From assembly GCF_022539665.2 (NCBI RefSeq), contig NC_081339.1, forward strand, positions 6,448,367 through 6,512,366: a stretch of 64,000 bases of DNA. Reading direction: 5' to 3'. The notes beneath the pieces are model-generated. The model was given only the letters and a program-made list of their open reading frames with translations. It had not been told where the DNA came from and ran no database searches. The stretch is from Daphnia carinata (Eukaryota; Arthropoda; Branchiopoda; Diplostraca; Daphniidae). Shown in pieces: positions 22,430-33,864 of this stretch (position 1 is its first letter; each line of letters starts with the position of its first letter). The translations under genes were made by a program, and so were the position numbers.

Positions 22430-22859
22430 TGCTTGCCCTTTTGAATGAGATTGACGTCACTGACACCAATTCAATCTAAGAAATGTGAGCATTTGTAGAT
22501 TACGTACTGTTGAAAACGGAGATGCGAAATCGCTTAGCGGCTGTTTAGACATCAATACGGGAGAGCGCTGGAAAATCCGTTACCTAATGAGACGAAAGGA
22601 CAAGGCAACTCACGTTTTAATACGGTAATTTTTCTTTTACCCAGTTGAAATACCTCAATGTGTTCCCACGGCAACCTTATCAAATCACGACGAACAACGA
22701 GACAAATATAAAAACCATTAACACTGTCACCTTGGAGAGTTTTTATCATGGCAGGGAGTCAACAGAGATAAATACACTTGTGTCGGCAAACCCACTGCAA
22801 ACACGGTATGGTAGGACCAATGTCTTTCAGTTTTAGGTGTAAAACACAGCGGAAAAAAA

Positions 22860-24031
22860 ATGTGCCGTTTACTTCGTCGATTGTTCTTACTATCATTGAT
22901 GATTGGCGTAATGATTAGCTTGTTCACCTTCTTAGTCGTCGATGTGCAGCCGTTTAAACTGTAACACGTCTTCGATGATTCACATTATTGTCGGTTTTTA
23001 ATGATCTATTATTATCTAGGTCTTCTCTGAGATACAAGAGTGAACAAGAGTTCATGGACACTTATGCGTTTTTCGATAATTTCAACAATGCAACTGGTGT
23101 CGATCATTTCATCGTGCCAAACATCATCCATTTTATTCGCTTCAAGAATTTCCAGCTGGGCTTCGTCGATTACGTGGTACTCAAAGCTGCGATGCGTAAT
23201 CACAGGCCGGATAAATTCTATTACCATACGGATGTAAAAGACGCTAAATGCGAAGGTAAGTATTGGGAATGGGTGAAAAAGGATGAAGCGTTGTGGTCTC
23301 GAATCGAAGTCAAGTACGTCGAGTTGCCAACGCAAGTCTTTGGACAAAAGTTGAGCGAAGGTTGGGGTTTATTCCACGGCAGCGATATAACACGATTACG
23401 TATTCTGCAAAAGTACGGAGGCATCTATTTGGATAATGATTGTTACGTTATCCAATCACTGGACAAGTATCGCAAATTCGAATGCACCGTCAACTGGGAT
23501 GAAAATCAATTTCTTGGCAATCAAGTCATCATTGCAAATAAGAATGCTCGTGTCTTGCCATTATGGCTAGACACTTATAAGGAATATCATTCGGACAGAT
23601 GGTAAACTCATTGCTATCATTTCTCACCTATAAACGCCTCAGATTCATATAATTGATTGCAAAGGTATTACAACGGTGGAGAGCGACCCACAGTGGAAGT
23701 TTTGTATCGTCATCCAGAATTAGTTCATCGCGTGAAAGGCAATTTCGGAGCAGACACTGGTGTATCGGTCGGTGTCTATAAGAATCCACAAATGGATTGG
23801 CGTCGTTTGGATATCATCCATTTGCTCATGGGACATCGTTCTTATAGTGAGTAGGCCTATATCATTTTTTTCTTTATTCAATGTGTAATAACTGATTCTA
23901 TACAAAATTTAGTGGACCCTAATTTCAACAAAACCCCTGTTTTCGACGAAAACATTATCCGCACTTATCCCTATCCTTTCGGAGAAATGGCCCGCGAAGT
24001 TCTCGATCTGCCCCCACCCCCATCCAAATAG
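22860..24031 (+). CDS. DXD glycosyltransferase copy C (GT32-like), intact
   Basis: Four exons: 22860-22960, 23020-23601, 23665-23846 and 23913-24031, giving 327 residues. It is a type II membrane protein: MCRLLRR, then a hydrophobic anchor over about residues 10-28, then a lumenal domain. The catalytic fold shows VPNIIHFIRFKNF near residue 58 and GGIYLDNDCY with the DXD motif near residue 145, followed by FLGNQVIIANKNA. This matches the Gly_transf_sug family, which includes alpha-1,4-galactosyl and N-acetylglucosaminyl transferases of the Golgi; donor and acceptor cannot be assigned. It is the only fully open member of the three tandem copies. Exon 1 has the same length in B and C, supporting the start. 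Confidence 0.88.
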
Positions 24032-24566
24032 CTAAACCAAAAGGGAAAGAATCTAAACGTGTTACTGCGACGTAAGACATTCTTCTTTTTTCTTTACCGA
24101 TATCCAAAGGGAAGGGTGAGCGAAAGGAAACACATTTTTCTTTTCATTACCATCACCCTTTTTTTTTTGCCCACACGTGTCGTAGCTTACCTATCCCGTT
24201 GCACCTGTACAGCCAAATTCTTCCTTTCATGTTTCATTCTGTCGACAGTGCTTGAGTGGGTGTGAGGTCAGATCAACTGTGCTGATATTGTGCAACCTTC
24301 AGAGTAGTACCACTATTTAATATGCAAGTTACAGTGTTTTCTTTTTTTGTCTGGTTACCCTTTTTCATTTTCCTGCATGGTTTCACAAAAAAAACTCACT
24401 TGTTATATTAAATTTATTTTCAGCTACATCAGGTTAAAAAAAAAAGTTTTACAATTTCATTGTTTTTTATAAAACATGTTAGAGCAGACTATTGGATATA
24501 CTGTCAACGTTGAATTGCTGCATAATGACGTAGTGTTTAAAATATAAGAAAATGAGTTGTTAAAAG
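24032..24566. other. Intergenic, convergent 3' ends
   Basis: Space between glycosyltransferase C (plus) and the first VEGF-like gene (minus). T-rich, with no gene. Confidence 0.4.
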
Positions 24567-25026
24567 TTAAAACCAATGCGTTCTTGTTTGGCACTCGCAG
24601 TGTAAGTGGTTTGTCAGCGAAATTTCTCGTTTAACTTCATTGCCATTAAGGAACTCGTGGAAGGTGAACGTCACCTTTTCCTCCTTGGTCGGCGTGTAGA
24701 AATGGTCCTTGGTGCAGCATCCGATGGAATTGTCGCATCGCTGCACGATGGCTGCGTGAGGCAGGTAAATAGCCGCTGAATTGTAATCAGCATATTCATC
24801 TTCTATTTAAAAGAAATGCCATCGTTTTCTACAGGTGTTGTTGAATTTTTTGCCACTAGGTTATTAACTTACCCAGGTACGCGATTCGCGATTGAGGCAC
24901 GGTGCAATTCATTTCGTTGTAAAATTCTTTTTCAAATGGAGTTGTGATCGCTCCCTGGACGTTGAATCCATCGACGATCAAGAAGACAATCAACGTGATC
25001 CAACACCTGGCGAAAGAGGTGGACAT
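24567..25026 (-). CDS. PDGF/VEGF-like secreted protein 1
   Basis: Two exons: 24873-25026 and 24567-24802, giving 129 residues. The N terminus is a signal peptide of about 26 residues. The mature part shows the start of a cystine-knot growth-factor domain: CTVPQSRIAYL, IYLPHAAIVQRC, then GCC, a beta-strand region (KVTFTFHEF), and the closing HLHCEC. This is the layout of PDGF/VEGF (Pvf-type) ligands of receptor tyrosine kinases. The cysteine usually found shortly after GCC (LxCxP) is replaced by FYTPT, so the knot is not standard. Family assignment rests on spacing and motifs, so it is moderate. A close paralogue lies at 26565-27028. Confidence 0.68.
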
Positions 25027-26564
25027 ATTGCTAAACAGGAAGACCAGATCAGGTGTTAGTGACTGACTGAGGTGAGTGTGAATACGTGCGCTTTTAAAAT
25101 GTTGATGTTCAATTGGATGGTAGCTGGAAGCTACAATGTTTGTAGACTAGACATTCAAAAGCAACAACAGGTTCTTCACTATACGCAAATGGCTTGTCAT
25201 CGAGCCAGTTACGGGCGTGGCAATCGCGGTATGTTGGAAGAAACTGAATCATAACCACCAAGGTCGCCTTCTTACCAATGGTCTCTTATTTTTCTCCTAT
25301 TTATTTGAGTTAATTCAGTTATAAACGACGAGTTTTTTTAGTTTAAGGTTTGCAAAGACTTTGCCCTTTTCCATCATCCATAGTTTTTACTGGCCGAACA
25401 AAAGCTTCGAGTGTTTACGCCGGATGACGTCTACGATTGTAGAATGTTAAATGTTATGGTAATGTATGTTACGTTCTATATTTCGATGTAAAGGCCTTGA
25501 AGAGATTTTTAAAAGACATGAGATTTTGTAACCTTAATTTGATTTATTCCATCATTTACATAGTTCTACTCTGGCACACGGCCATTTTCTTGACCATATG
25601 AAGCAATAAACTAAGATGGATTAATTTTTTTCTTACATAATACATACAGCTTATGATCTAAGACAATGATGTAGGCGCAGCTCTCTTTTTGCCACCGGTT
25701 CGCTTGTTCAGAATCTACCGTCGTTTACTGATATCCGTATCCGACTATTGACCTGTGTGGTTTCACGATAGAGAAACTTGTCCTTGTAACCATTTGTTCT
25801 TAATGGCTTTAATTTTTGTACAGGAACTCTGTGGCCTGGCTGCCGGATGTTACGTCCACGCTTCGTGACAACACCGGGAGACGTCGTAACACCACCATAA
25901 ATTACCTAACCGTATATGAATATTTACGTTTGTTCTAGGTAGCAACTTCAATACGGATTTCTGTAGTATCACCTTGAAAATATGCACAAGTAAGTAGAAA
26001 TGTCTGGCTATGTTTTAGCAAAAGCGACACGCGAACGCGCAATCCTTGAACGAAAGATTGAAACGTGGAATTCTCGGAAGTTAGTGCTGTCCTTGTGTAT
26101 TTCAGACCAAGTTCGTTAAAAATAGAAAATGAACACGATAAGCGATTAAGGAAGAAAAAAGGTGGTGAATAACAAATAGTTTATCGAGAATAGAAAACAC
26201 ATTCGCCGGTAGTGGTTCTTCCAGTGATGTTTACATACAGTCATCCATCTTTGTGCGGATGGAGAAACTGGCGTTTGATGCTTTAAAGATAGGGGAAACG
26301 TAACCTAATCAATAGTTTAACCACATGTTTCGTGTAGATTTCTCTTTTTTTTTTGGGGGTTGATGAAAATAGCCGTGTCGAGTAAGCCTTCCAGTTTTCA
26401 AGTTGCCACTTTCGGCCGATGTGCCCACCTTTCATATTTCAAATAGATCAACAACGTACTTTTCAAAACTTGTTTATGACTACTTTTTAAGTGGCAAAAC
26501 TGATCGATTCAAATGTTTTTTTATACACAAAGAAGCATTTGAAACGATTCGATTAAAAATAAAA
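25027..26564. other. Intergenic between the two VEGF-like genes
   Basis: About 1.5 kb with no convincing coding exon on either strand. It includes the promoter of VEGF-like 1 and the 3' flank of VEGF-like 2. Confidence 0.4.
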
Positions 26565-27028
26565 CTATTGGTGCGACAAATTGTGACACTCGCAATGCAA
26601 ATCATGAGTCAATAAAATTCTTTTCTTTGTCTTGTTGCCATGCAGGAATTCCTGGAAGTCGAAGGCGACTTTCTCTTCCTTGGTGGACACGTAACGAAGG
26701 CCCTTTTTGCAACATCCGATGGAATTATCGCACCGCTGCACGATGGCTGCGTGAGGCAGGTAAATAGCCGCTGAATTGTAATCAGCATATTCATCTTCTG
26801 TTATTAGAAATTCATCAGCATTTTATGAATGCACTTTTATTTCTTATTAAAGACGCACTAAAACTTACCCAGGTAAGCGATTCGTGATTGCGGTTTCCTG
26901 CAACTTCGTTCGTTAAACGGTTGCTTCGTTACCGGTGCGATGCTATTGGCTTCGCTTAGTAAAATGGCCGAATGGTTAATCATCAAGAACATGAAAATGA
27001 CTTTAATGCACACAGAAGACAAGGACAT
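26565..27028 (-). CDS. PDGF/VEGF-like secreted protein 2
   Basis: Two exons: 26869-27028 and 26565-26797, giving 130 residues, with the same splice position and phase as VEGF-like 1. A signal peptide is followed by CRKPQSRIAYL, YLPHAAIVQRC, GCC and HDLHCEC. Like its paralogue it lacks the cysteine after GCC (RYVST). The first 66 bases of exon 2 and its splice junction are identical in the two genes, while the remainder has clearly diverged, which suggests local gene conversion. Confidence 0.68.
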
Positions 27029-28959
27029 GGCGAGTTCGGCAAATAACTGAAAAAAAAAACAAACAAAACAAAAGCAGAAGGTAGTGGTGCAAAGATCGAA
27101 CGCTGACTGAATACAAGTAGGTGAATGCCAGTAGTTTTAACATAACGAGACCAACATTGACCATTTTTAATGGCTGGAAGCCACTTTTTTTTCAAATCCG
27201 CGGTGATATTAGACAAAACGAAATGTACGTTCCACTCTTTTTTTTTTTTTTCTTATGGAAGTTTTGCTTCTGTTTTTTTAATTCCAATTATGGAGCTGAC
27301 TCCGACAAGATCCGTGACCAGACGTTTGACTACTCTTGTTTGTTTTTCCTTTTCATTTATTATTTTGTTGTAATTACGTGAATGGATTTCTTTCGCCTGG
27401 TTTCTTTCACATACACATTTTTTTTTTTTTTTTTAATATTTAGAAGAAGGGGATGCTGAGACTGTTTCGAAGCCGATCGAAATACCGAAGTATTTATCAA
27501 TTAACACCACGAAAATCAGTGTTCCTAAAACGAGTGGACACACTCCCGAGAAAACATTTGGCGAAAAAATGAACTCGTGCAACCATTTTAGGGGCAAGAC
27601 CGTGACACGGTTCTTATCTTAAACGAAGCAGACAAACAAAACAACCGACAATTTTTCGCAACTTTCTAATTAAGGCATTGACAGCTTTACTGCCCAAACG
27701 AAATTCGTTTGTTCTGTGCTAATTTTGTTTTTGCTGTTATTGTGCTCTTATTGAATTAAATTAGCAACGACGTAACCGCCGATAGCAACGAAAAAATGAA
27801 ACCCAACCCATTTCTTTTTCGTTACGGAAGAACCAAAGGAATGGCTACGTTTTTTTAAAAACCAATTTGGTTACCCTTCCTTTTCGGCCATCTTTTCTTT
27901 ATGTTTTAGATCAGTTGCCAAATGGTACTGGTCCATACCTGTGCATGATAAAGCGGTGGCAGTTGAATCCTCTCCGAGCGATGTATCGTGTTCCGATGAA
28001 GGCCTTGCTAATTGATCTCCCACTCATTTAAATAAGGTAAGGTTTCATTCAATGTTGTCAAGCATCCATCGTATTTGAACGTTGTTTTATTCAGATTAGA
28101 TAACTGAAGATGTTTTTTCCTATTTGGCATCTGATTTGAATGACACATGAATCATGTCTTGTGTTATGCAACTTTGAATTCAGGTCAATAAGACAAAAGG
28201 TTTTTTTTTTACTGCTCATAAACTCGAATAGTGTGTTACGCATTTCGTAATATCCTGCCCTCATTTTTCTTATTCAACACGAAAAAGAAAAATGGCAAGT
28301 TGGAGTTGAATGACTCTTTCACGTTCCAATTGAAAGCTGGCACGGTCTGTTACCGTTTGATTAAAATCTAACACTGTCCTGTGAGATTGCTTCAAGTTTC
28401 AGATCAATTCCAGTGCAATCCTACATTAGTAGTGTGGAGTTAAATTCAATCACGTGTAACCGACTGTGCTAAAACAGTTGGGTCAATAATAAATCCATTC
28501 TCCCCGTTGGACGATTCACTGCGTCCGTCGGTACGGTCACTTGCCCTGCGGATTGGCTTTCTAGTTTTTTGGTTTTCTCATTTGATTGATGTCACATTTC
28601 CATTTGATCACTCACGATAAGGCCCACCCATTGACTCGCCTTTCCAGTTTGCAATGAGCCTTCAGCGTGCCGCTCTTTCAGTGCCACAGCGCTTTCGTAT
28701 TTATGGCACATCCCCAAATCAGATTGCATAGACTTGACTAGTTGGGCTATTGGACTTGTTTTTATCTTTTTTGGAATAAAAACGAGAAAAGCGAGTCGCG
28801 GCCACGCTTGATTTTCATAACTGAATTTGCATTGCACGTCATTGCGGGCTAATTGGAATGGAAGACGAGCTCTGCGACTAGTATAACTTTGCTATTAGTA
28901 AATAGGTGATTGATGTGAAAATGCAAATGATCTGTCAGGACGACATCTTTTATTCATCT
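27029..28959. other. Intergenic, AT-rich, no gene seen
   Basis: About 1.9 kb with long T runs. The open frames, the longest being 81 codons on the minus strand near 28,600-28,840, lack recognisable motifs. Confidence 0.4.
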
Positions 28960-29060
28960 TACTGTGATGCAGGAGTTCTTGGAAACCACCACTTTCTCTC
29001 CGTTGCTGGATACGTTAGCGACTCACGTCGCAGCATCCGATGGAACTGTCCATCTGGTCA
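28960..29060 (-). pseudogene. VEGF-like exon 2 fragment
   Basis: On the minus strand this resembles the segment of VEGF-like exon 2 from just before GCC to the HEF/QEF strand, with stops and indels. A second copy is at 32,130-32,220. It lies at the 3' side of the fucosyltransferase in each duplicated block. Confidence 0.55.
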
Positions 29061-29466
29061 AATGGTAGACGTGATGCAAGTGACTGACAGCTCAATAACA
29101 ATCAGGGATATTCGATCTTTGACCTCTTTGCATAAGTGAACATATCAATTTATACTGAGGTACATCTCTGAGTTCTTTTACTTTTTTGCTTTGCTTTTTG
29201 TCATTTGAATTTTTTCACGATGTACGTGCGGTCAACAACGTCGACTCCTGTAACTTTCTGAACCTTTTCGGGATAACCGACCACACCCAGACACCACCAC
29301 ATCACCCCAAACGAAAGTAAGCCAATATTGTTCTGATAATTTTATTGATTTAAGTTAGTCAAAGTTTTTTTTGTTAACATTTGAATAAAAATCAAGATAA
29401 GGGGAAAAATGTAGAAAAACATTTCTTCTCTTCGTTCTGCGTGATTCACGTGATTCAATCCCAAAA

Positions 29467-30852
29467 TCATTTTGAAATCGTAGACGGATCGAAAGGTTTG
29501 CATTGATTACCGTCACCCCATTCGGACACTAATTCTTTATAAGATTTGAAGTTGACAGGCTCGTGCAGCTTTTGGCATAAATCGCAGAAGGCGTGACGCG
29601 ACCTATCGTTGATGCTGTACTCAACACGGTAGTGATCTTTCCACCAAAAATATTCGTTGTACAGCGCGTCGTTAGCGTCCAACAGTTTCAGGTAAGCCGC
29701 CAAGTCTTTCGTCTTACTGAATTTGCTGGCGTCAATGAACGAATGTGGCGGTGCGTGTTTGGTGTAATCGGTCCCGCCGTACACGACGGGAACGATATGG
29801 TGATCCATAATTTTGAAGAATTTCTCAGTCACGTAATCTGTACAAATTGAATTTTCGAAAGACAAGTAGAATTTGTATTTGGATTCGAGCATATCGTAGC
29901 ACTGCGGACTGGAAGTATGCAGGTCGTGTTTAGCGCACGACAAGTTGCCGCATCTACCGTAGATGTCGACGTCTATGTATTTCCTTAACTCTTTGGCGTA
30001 CGTCTCTCTTTGACTGTGCGTATGGCAGTGCGACACCATCCAGGCAACTGTTTTATTGCGCAACGGACCTCCTGGACGCCGGGCATTTTGCCTGTAACGC
30101 GCAATCTCTTCCGGTTTGAGAGCACCTGCTTTCGGCGTGATCCGACCGTACACGAAAGGAACATCGGCGTTCAGTCGGTAAGTCATTGTCCAATTGAACA
30201 AGTTCGATAGGTCACTCATGTTGTAGTAAGCTTTCAAAGTCAACGGTGATTCTTGAGTGAAGAAGACGACCTGTTGATTGGGATTGCGTCCGTTTTTGAA
30301 TTCTGGCATTTTCAGTTCGTCTTTTGACGTGAATTCGTCGTTGAACACGACGACAACAGCGTCGTAATACTCGATTGGATGTTGCGTTCGATTGTTTGTC
30401 ATGTCGCATTGCGTGTACGCACACTTTTCGTTGATAAAAGCTTTGTGGCCCAAACCGAAAACGCTGACTTCGGCGCGGGCGGAACCATTCCATACGAGAA
30501 TGGTTTTCGTTTGATTTTGCTTGCGACGTAGTTGGACGGTAGTCGATTGATTGCCATTACTGGACAGCGCGGTTGAAAGCAAATCGCTTGACATCGTGGT
30601 TTTCGTCTGATTTTGCTGAAGACGTAGTTGGAGGGTAGTTGGTTGATTGGCATTACTGGACAATGTAGACCAAAACAAAACGCTTGACTTCGTCTGATTT
30701 TGCTGACGACGTAGTTGGACGGTAGTCGATCGACTGGCATCACTGGGCAACGCAGACCAAAACAAAATGTTTGACTTGACTAACAATCCCACGACGATCA
30801 AGAGAATCGCTATGTTAACAGGTGATTTCTTAACGATTGCGAGTCTCAACAT
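29467..30852 (-). CDS. Alpha-1,3-fucosyltransferase (GT10), long-stem copy
   Basis: Intronless, 461 residues from the ATG at 30850-30852. It is a Golgi type II protein with a membrane anchor (NIAILLIVVGLL, about residues 12-25), a stem, then the GT10 catalytic domain. The donor-binding signature FYLSFENSICTDYVTEKFF is clear, with DIYGRCG and VVYGG nearby; these enzymes move fucose from GDP-fucose to N-acetylglucosamine on glycans. The stem contains three successive copies of a unit with (T)TxQLRxxQNQTK, each with an NQT N-glycosylation sequon; the paralogue at 32617 has one. The upstream ATG used by the paralogue is lost here (ATG to ATAG), so the start moves inward by about 20 codons. It lies in a 3.15-kb tandem duplication. 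Confidence 0.9.
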   Translation of the reverse strand: MLRLAIVKKSPVNIAILLIVVGLLVKSNILFWSALPSDASRSTTVQLRRQQNQTKSSVLFWSTLSSNANQPTTLQLRLQQNQTKTTMSSDLLSTALSSNGNQSTTVQLRRKQNQTKTILVWNGSARAEVSVFGLGHKAFINEKCAYTQCDMTNNRTQHPIEYYDAVVVVFNDEFTSKDELKMPEFKNGRNPNQQVVFFTQESPLTLKAYYNMSDLSNLFNWTMTYRLNADVPFVYGRITPKAGALKPEEIARYRQNARRPGGPLRNKTVAWMVSHCHTHSQRETYAKELRKYIDVDIYGRCGNLSCAKHDLHTSSPQCYDMLESKYKFYLSFENSICTDYVTEKFFKIMDHHIVPVVYGGTDYTKHAPPHSFIDASKFSKTKDLAAYLKLLDANDALYNEYFWWKDHYRVEYSINDRSRHAFCDLCQKLHEPVNFKSYKELVSEWGDGNQCKPFDPSTISK

Positions 30853-31729
30853 GATCGATGCGTTACACACTGCGTTGATGTGTTGCGCTGATACTCTCCT
30901 ATTTGGTTGTGGAACGGGAGGATCTCGACTGCGGAAACATGTCTGTCAGTCTCCTCCCCTTTCCATGCGACTGAGGAAAACGAATTCGCAGTTGTTGTCC
31001 ATCTGTTTTTTTTTCGGTACCATTAAAAACCTAATAGAAGGTGAAACATTTGCCCATCATGGTCGTCCGGGTGATGCTATGTCGTTGAATAGGTTGCATA
31101 TATCCCTGCCTGTCCTATTTTATCGACAAGTGTGTGGTTTTTTTTTTTCTTTTTATTTCAAAGGGGAGTTGGTTCCCCCAATTGAGGCTGTCTAACAGCT
31201 GTGTAGTAATTGGAGCATAACAGATAAAAGGCGAATTGACAGGTAGGGCTTAGTTGAATGAAATGCTAAAGGACATTTTAAATGTATTCTTAAATCAAGG
31301 ATTGCAGGTGATAAGAACTCGTTACCGGAAATTGATCTGTTGTTTGTTTTAGGGGAATGAAAAATTCAGACGACATTCATCGTCACATAAGAAAGCCAGA
31401 TGAGACAGTACACGCGTTTGTTTTGGAAATAGGACGTGTCCCGTTTTCGGTACATTTTACTTGTTTTTGCGTCACTCAAACATCGCCAAAGGTCCATTTT
31501 TATTCGTTGGATGTAAGCATTAACATTGTTAATCCAGAAGGATTATTTTTTTTTTTTCAAATAAAGTCAAGTGAAGCAAAGAAGGCCGCAACACGATCTG
31601 GGACGATGAATTATTGCTTTGAGTTCCACGTCGGGGAATCAAATGAATTTCAGATTATTCTTTATGTGTGTATCAGATAGTGCAATCAAAGTTCAGAAGC
31701 AATTCAATTCCCCCAATTACGTACAGTTT

Positions 31730-32135
31730 TCTTCAGACGTTGGTGCGTTGGCCGACTAAACGATACGGCCAGTTATCTTTTTGATCTCTCTAACAAAACC
31801 AATTTACGTAGTCACGAGATAACGAATATGCTCCCCATCTACGCAAAATTGTTATTTAATTTAATTTTAATTAATTTTTTTTAGATCAAGGTGCAATTTC
31901 AATGACGACCAGCAGTAAGGCAATACCAGATAATCATCCCGTCCTAGGCTTCATCCGACGCGAACTGGCACAACGATTGCGAATGGATCATACACAAACA
32001 TTTGTTAAAGGTGACTATATAAAACAGTTGACTTTGTTGTTCGCTCATCGGGTCTTAATATTTGTCACAGAAAGATTGGTCTGTTTTAAGCTTTCATCAG
32101 GCTGTAATTCAAAGTTTTGGGGCGTTGGGTCCGCC
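31730..32135 (-). pseudogene. Tetraspanin fragment in duplication block 1
   Basis: This matches the last exon, part of exon 4 and then, after a deletion, the intron upstream of exon 3 of the tetraspanin gene at 34,700-36,141. The last-exon equivalent near 31,850 has an in-frame stop after nine codons, so it cannot encode the tail. Confidence 0.7.
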
Positions 32136-32220
32136 ACGGATGCAGGAGTTTCTGGAAATCACCACTTTCTCTTCGTTGCTGGACACTGTAGCATCTCATG
32201 TCGCAGCAACCGATCGTCGC
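32130..32220 (-). pseudogene. VEGF-like exon 2 fragment, second copy
   Basis: A degenerate minus-strand piece of VEGF-like exon 2, equivalent to 28,960-29,060 and carried in the second duplication block. Confidence 0.5.
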
Positions 32221-32616
32221 ATTCATGGGCAAGTGGCTGACGCAAGTGATTGACATCTCAATAACAATCAGGGATATTCGGTCTTTGAGGTATTTGCATA
32301 AGTGAATGTATCAATTTATACTGACGTTCATATCGGGATTCTTTTATTTTTGTGTTTTGCTTGTTGCCAAAGTCATTTTTTCACGATGTACCTGCGGTAA
32401 CAACGCCAACTCCTCGAACCTTTTGAATCCTTTCGGGATAACCGAGACCACACTCCGAAAGAAAGTAAGCCAATAGCGTTTTGAAAATTGTATTGATTTA
32501 AATTAGCCACAGATTTTTTGAAACATTTGAATAGAAATCAAAATAAGGGAAAAAATGTAGAATAGCATTTCGTGTTTTCGATTTTGCGTGATTCACGTGA
32601 TTCAAACAGAAAACAA

Positions 32617-33864
32617 TTATGAAACAGTAGACGGGTCGAACGATTTGCATTGATTACCGTTACCCCATTCGGACTCTAATTCCTTATAAGATTTGACATT
32701 GACAGGTTCGTGCAGCTTTTGACATAAATTGCAGAACCCGTGACGCGACATGTCGTTGACGCTGAATTCGACGCGATAATGATCTTTCCACCAAAAATAT
32801 TCGTTGTACAGCGTGTCATTAGCGTCCAGCAGTTTCAGGTAAGCCGCCAAGTCTTTCGGCTTATTGAATTTGCTGGCGTCAATGAACGAATGTGGCGGTG
32901 CGTGTTTGGTGTAATCCGCCCCACCGTACACGACGGGAACGATATGGTGACCCATAATTTTGAAGAATTTCTCGGTCACGTAATCTGGACAAAGTGAATT
33001 TTCGAAAGACAAGTAGAATTTGTAATTGGATTCGAGCATGCCGTAACACTGCGGATCGGAGTGATGCAGGACGTCGAGAGCGCACGACAAGTTGCCGCAT
33101 CTACCGTAGATCTCTACATCTATGTATTTACTCAACTCTTTGACGTACGTCTCTCTTTGACTGTGCGTGTCGCAGTGCGACACCATCCAGGCCGCTGTTT
33201 TATTGCGCAATGGACCTCCTGGACGCCGGGCATGTTGCCTGTAACGCACAATCTCTTCCGGTTTGAGAGCACCTGCTTTCGGCGTGATTCGACCGTAGAC
33301 GAAAGGAACATCGGCATTCAGTCGGTAAGTCATTGTCCAATTGAACATGTTCGATAGGTCAGTCATGTTGTAGTACGCTTTCAAAGCCACAGGTGATTCT
33401 TGAGTGAAGAAGACGACGTGTTGATTAGGATTGCGTCCGTTTTTGAAATCTGGCATTCTCAGTTCGTCGTTTGACGTGAATTCGTCGTTGAACACGATGA
33501 CGACAGCGTCGTAATATTCGATTGGATGTTGTGCTCGATTGTTGGTCATGTCACATTGCGTGTACGTGCAGTTTTGATTGACGAAAGCTTCGTAGCCCAA
33601 TCCGAAGGCCCGTACTTCCTTGCGGCCGGAACCATTCCATAAGAGAATGGTTTTCGTCTGATTTTGCTGGCGACGTAGTTGAACGGTAGTCGATTGATTG
33701 GCTTTGCTGGGCAGCGCAGACATAAACAAAACGTTTGTCATCACTAACGATCCCACGGCAATCAAAAGAATCATAACTTTAACTGGTGAATTCTTGATGA
33801 TTGTCAATCCCAACATGACTGATATGTTATTCACTGCGTTGACGTGTTGCGCCAATACTCTCAT
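32617..33864 (-). CDS. Alpha-1,3-fucosyltransferase (GT10), short-stem copy
   Basis: Intronless, 415 residues. A short N-terminal tail is followed by a membrane anchor (VKVMILLIAVGSLV, about residues 28-41). The stem has a single TTVQLRRQQNQTK unit and the catalytic domain is closely similar to the paralogue 3.15 kb away. The GT10 signature reads FYLSFENSLCPDYVTEKFF. It is expected to be a Golgi enzyme using GDP-fucose. Compared with its neighbour it keeps the upstream start codon. Differences are spread through the protein and include several radical changes near ALDVLHHSDPQ, which may alter acceptor choice. Confidence 0.92.
   Translation of the reverse strand: MRVLAQHVNAVNNISVMLGLTIIKNSPVKVMILLIAVGSLVMTNVLFMSALPSKANQSTTVQLRRQQNQTKTILLWNGSGRKEVRAFGLGYEAFVNQNCTYTQCDMTNNRAQHPIEYYDAVVIVFNDEFTSNDELRMPDFKNGRNPNQHVVFFTQESPVALKAYYNMTDLSNMFNWTMTYRLNADVPFVYGRITPKAGALKPEEIVRYRQHARRPGGPLRNKTAAWMVSHCDTHSQRETYVKELSKYIDVEIYGRCGNLSCALDVLHHSDPQCYGMLESNYKFYLSFENSLCPDYVTEKFFKIMGHHIVPVVYGGADYTKHAPPHSFIDASKFNKPKDLAAYLKLLDANDTLYNEYFWWKDHYRVEFSVNDMSRHGFCNLCQKLHEPVNVKSYKELESEWGNGNQCKSFDPSTVS

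Noticed and set aside
30853-30870. A 467-residue fucosyltransferase 1 starting at 30870
   Set aside because: That codon is GTG, and the upstream ATG used by the paralogue is destroyed here. The first in-frame ATG is at 30850-30852.
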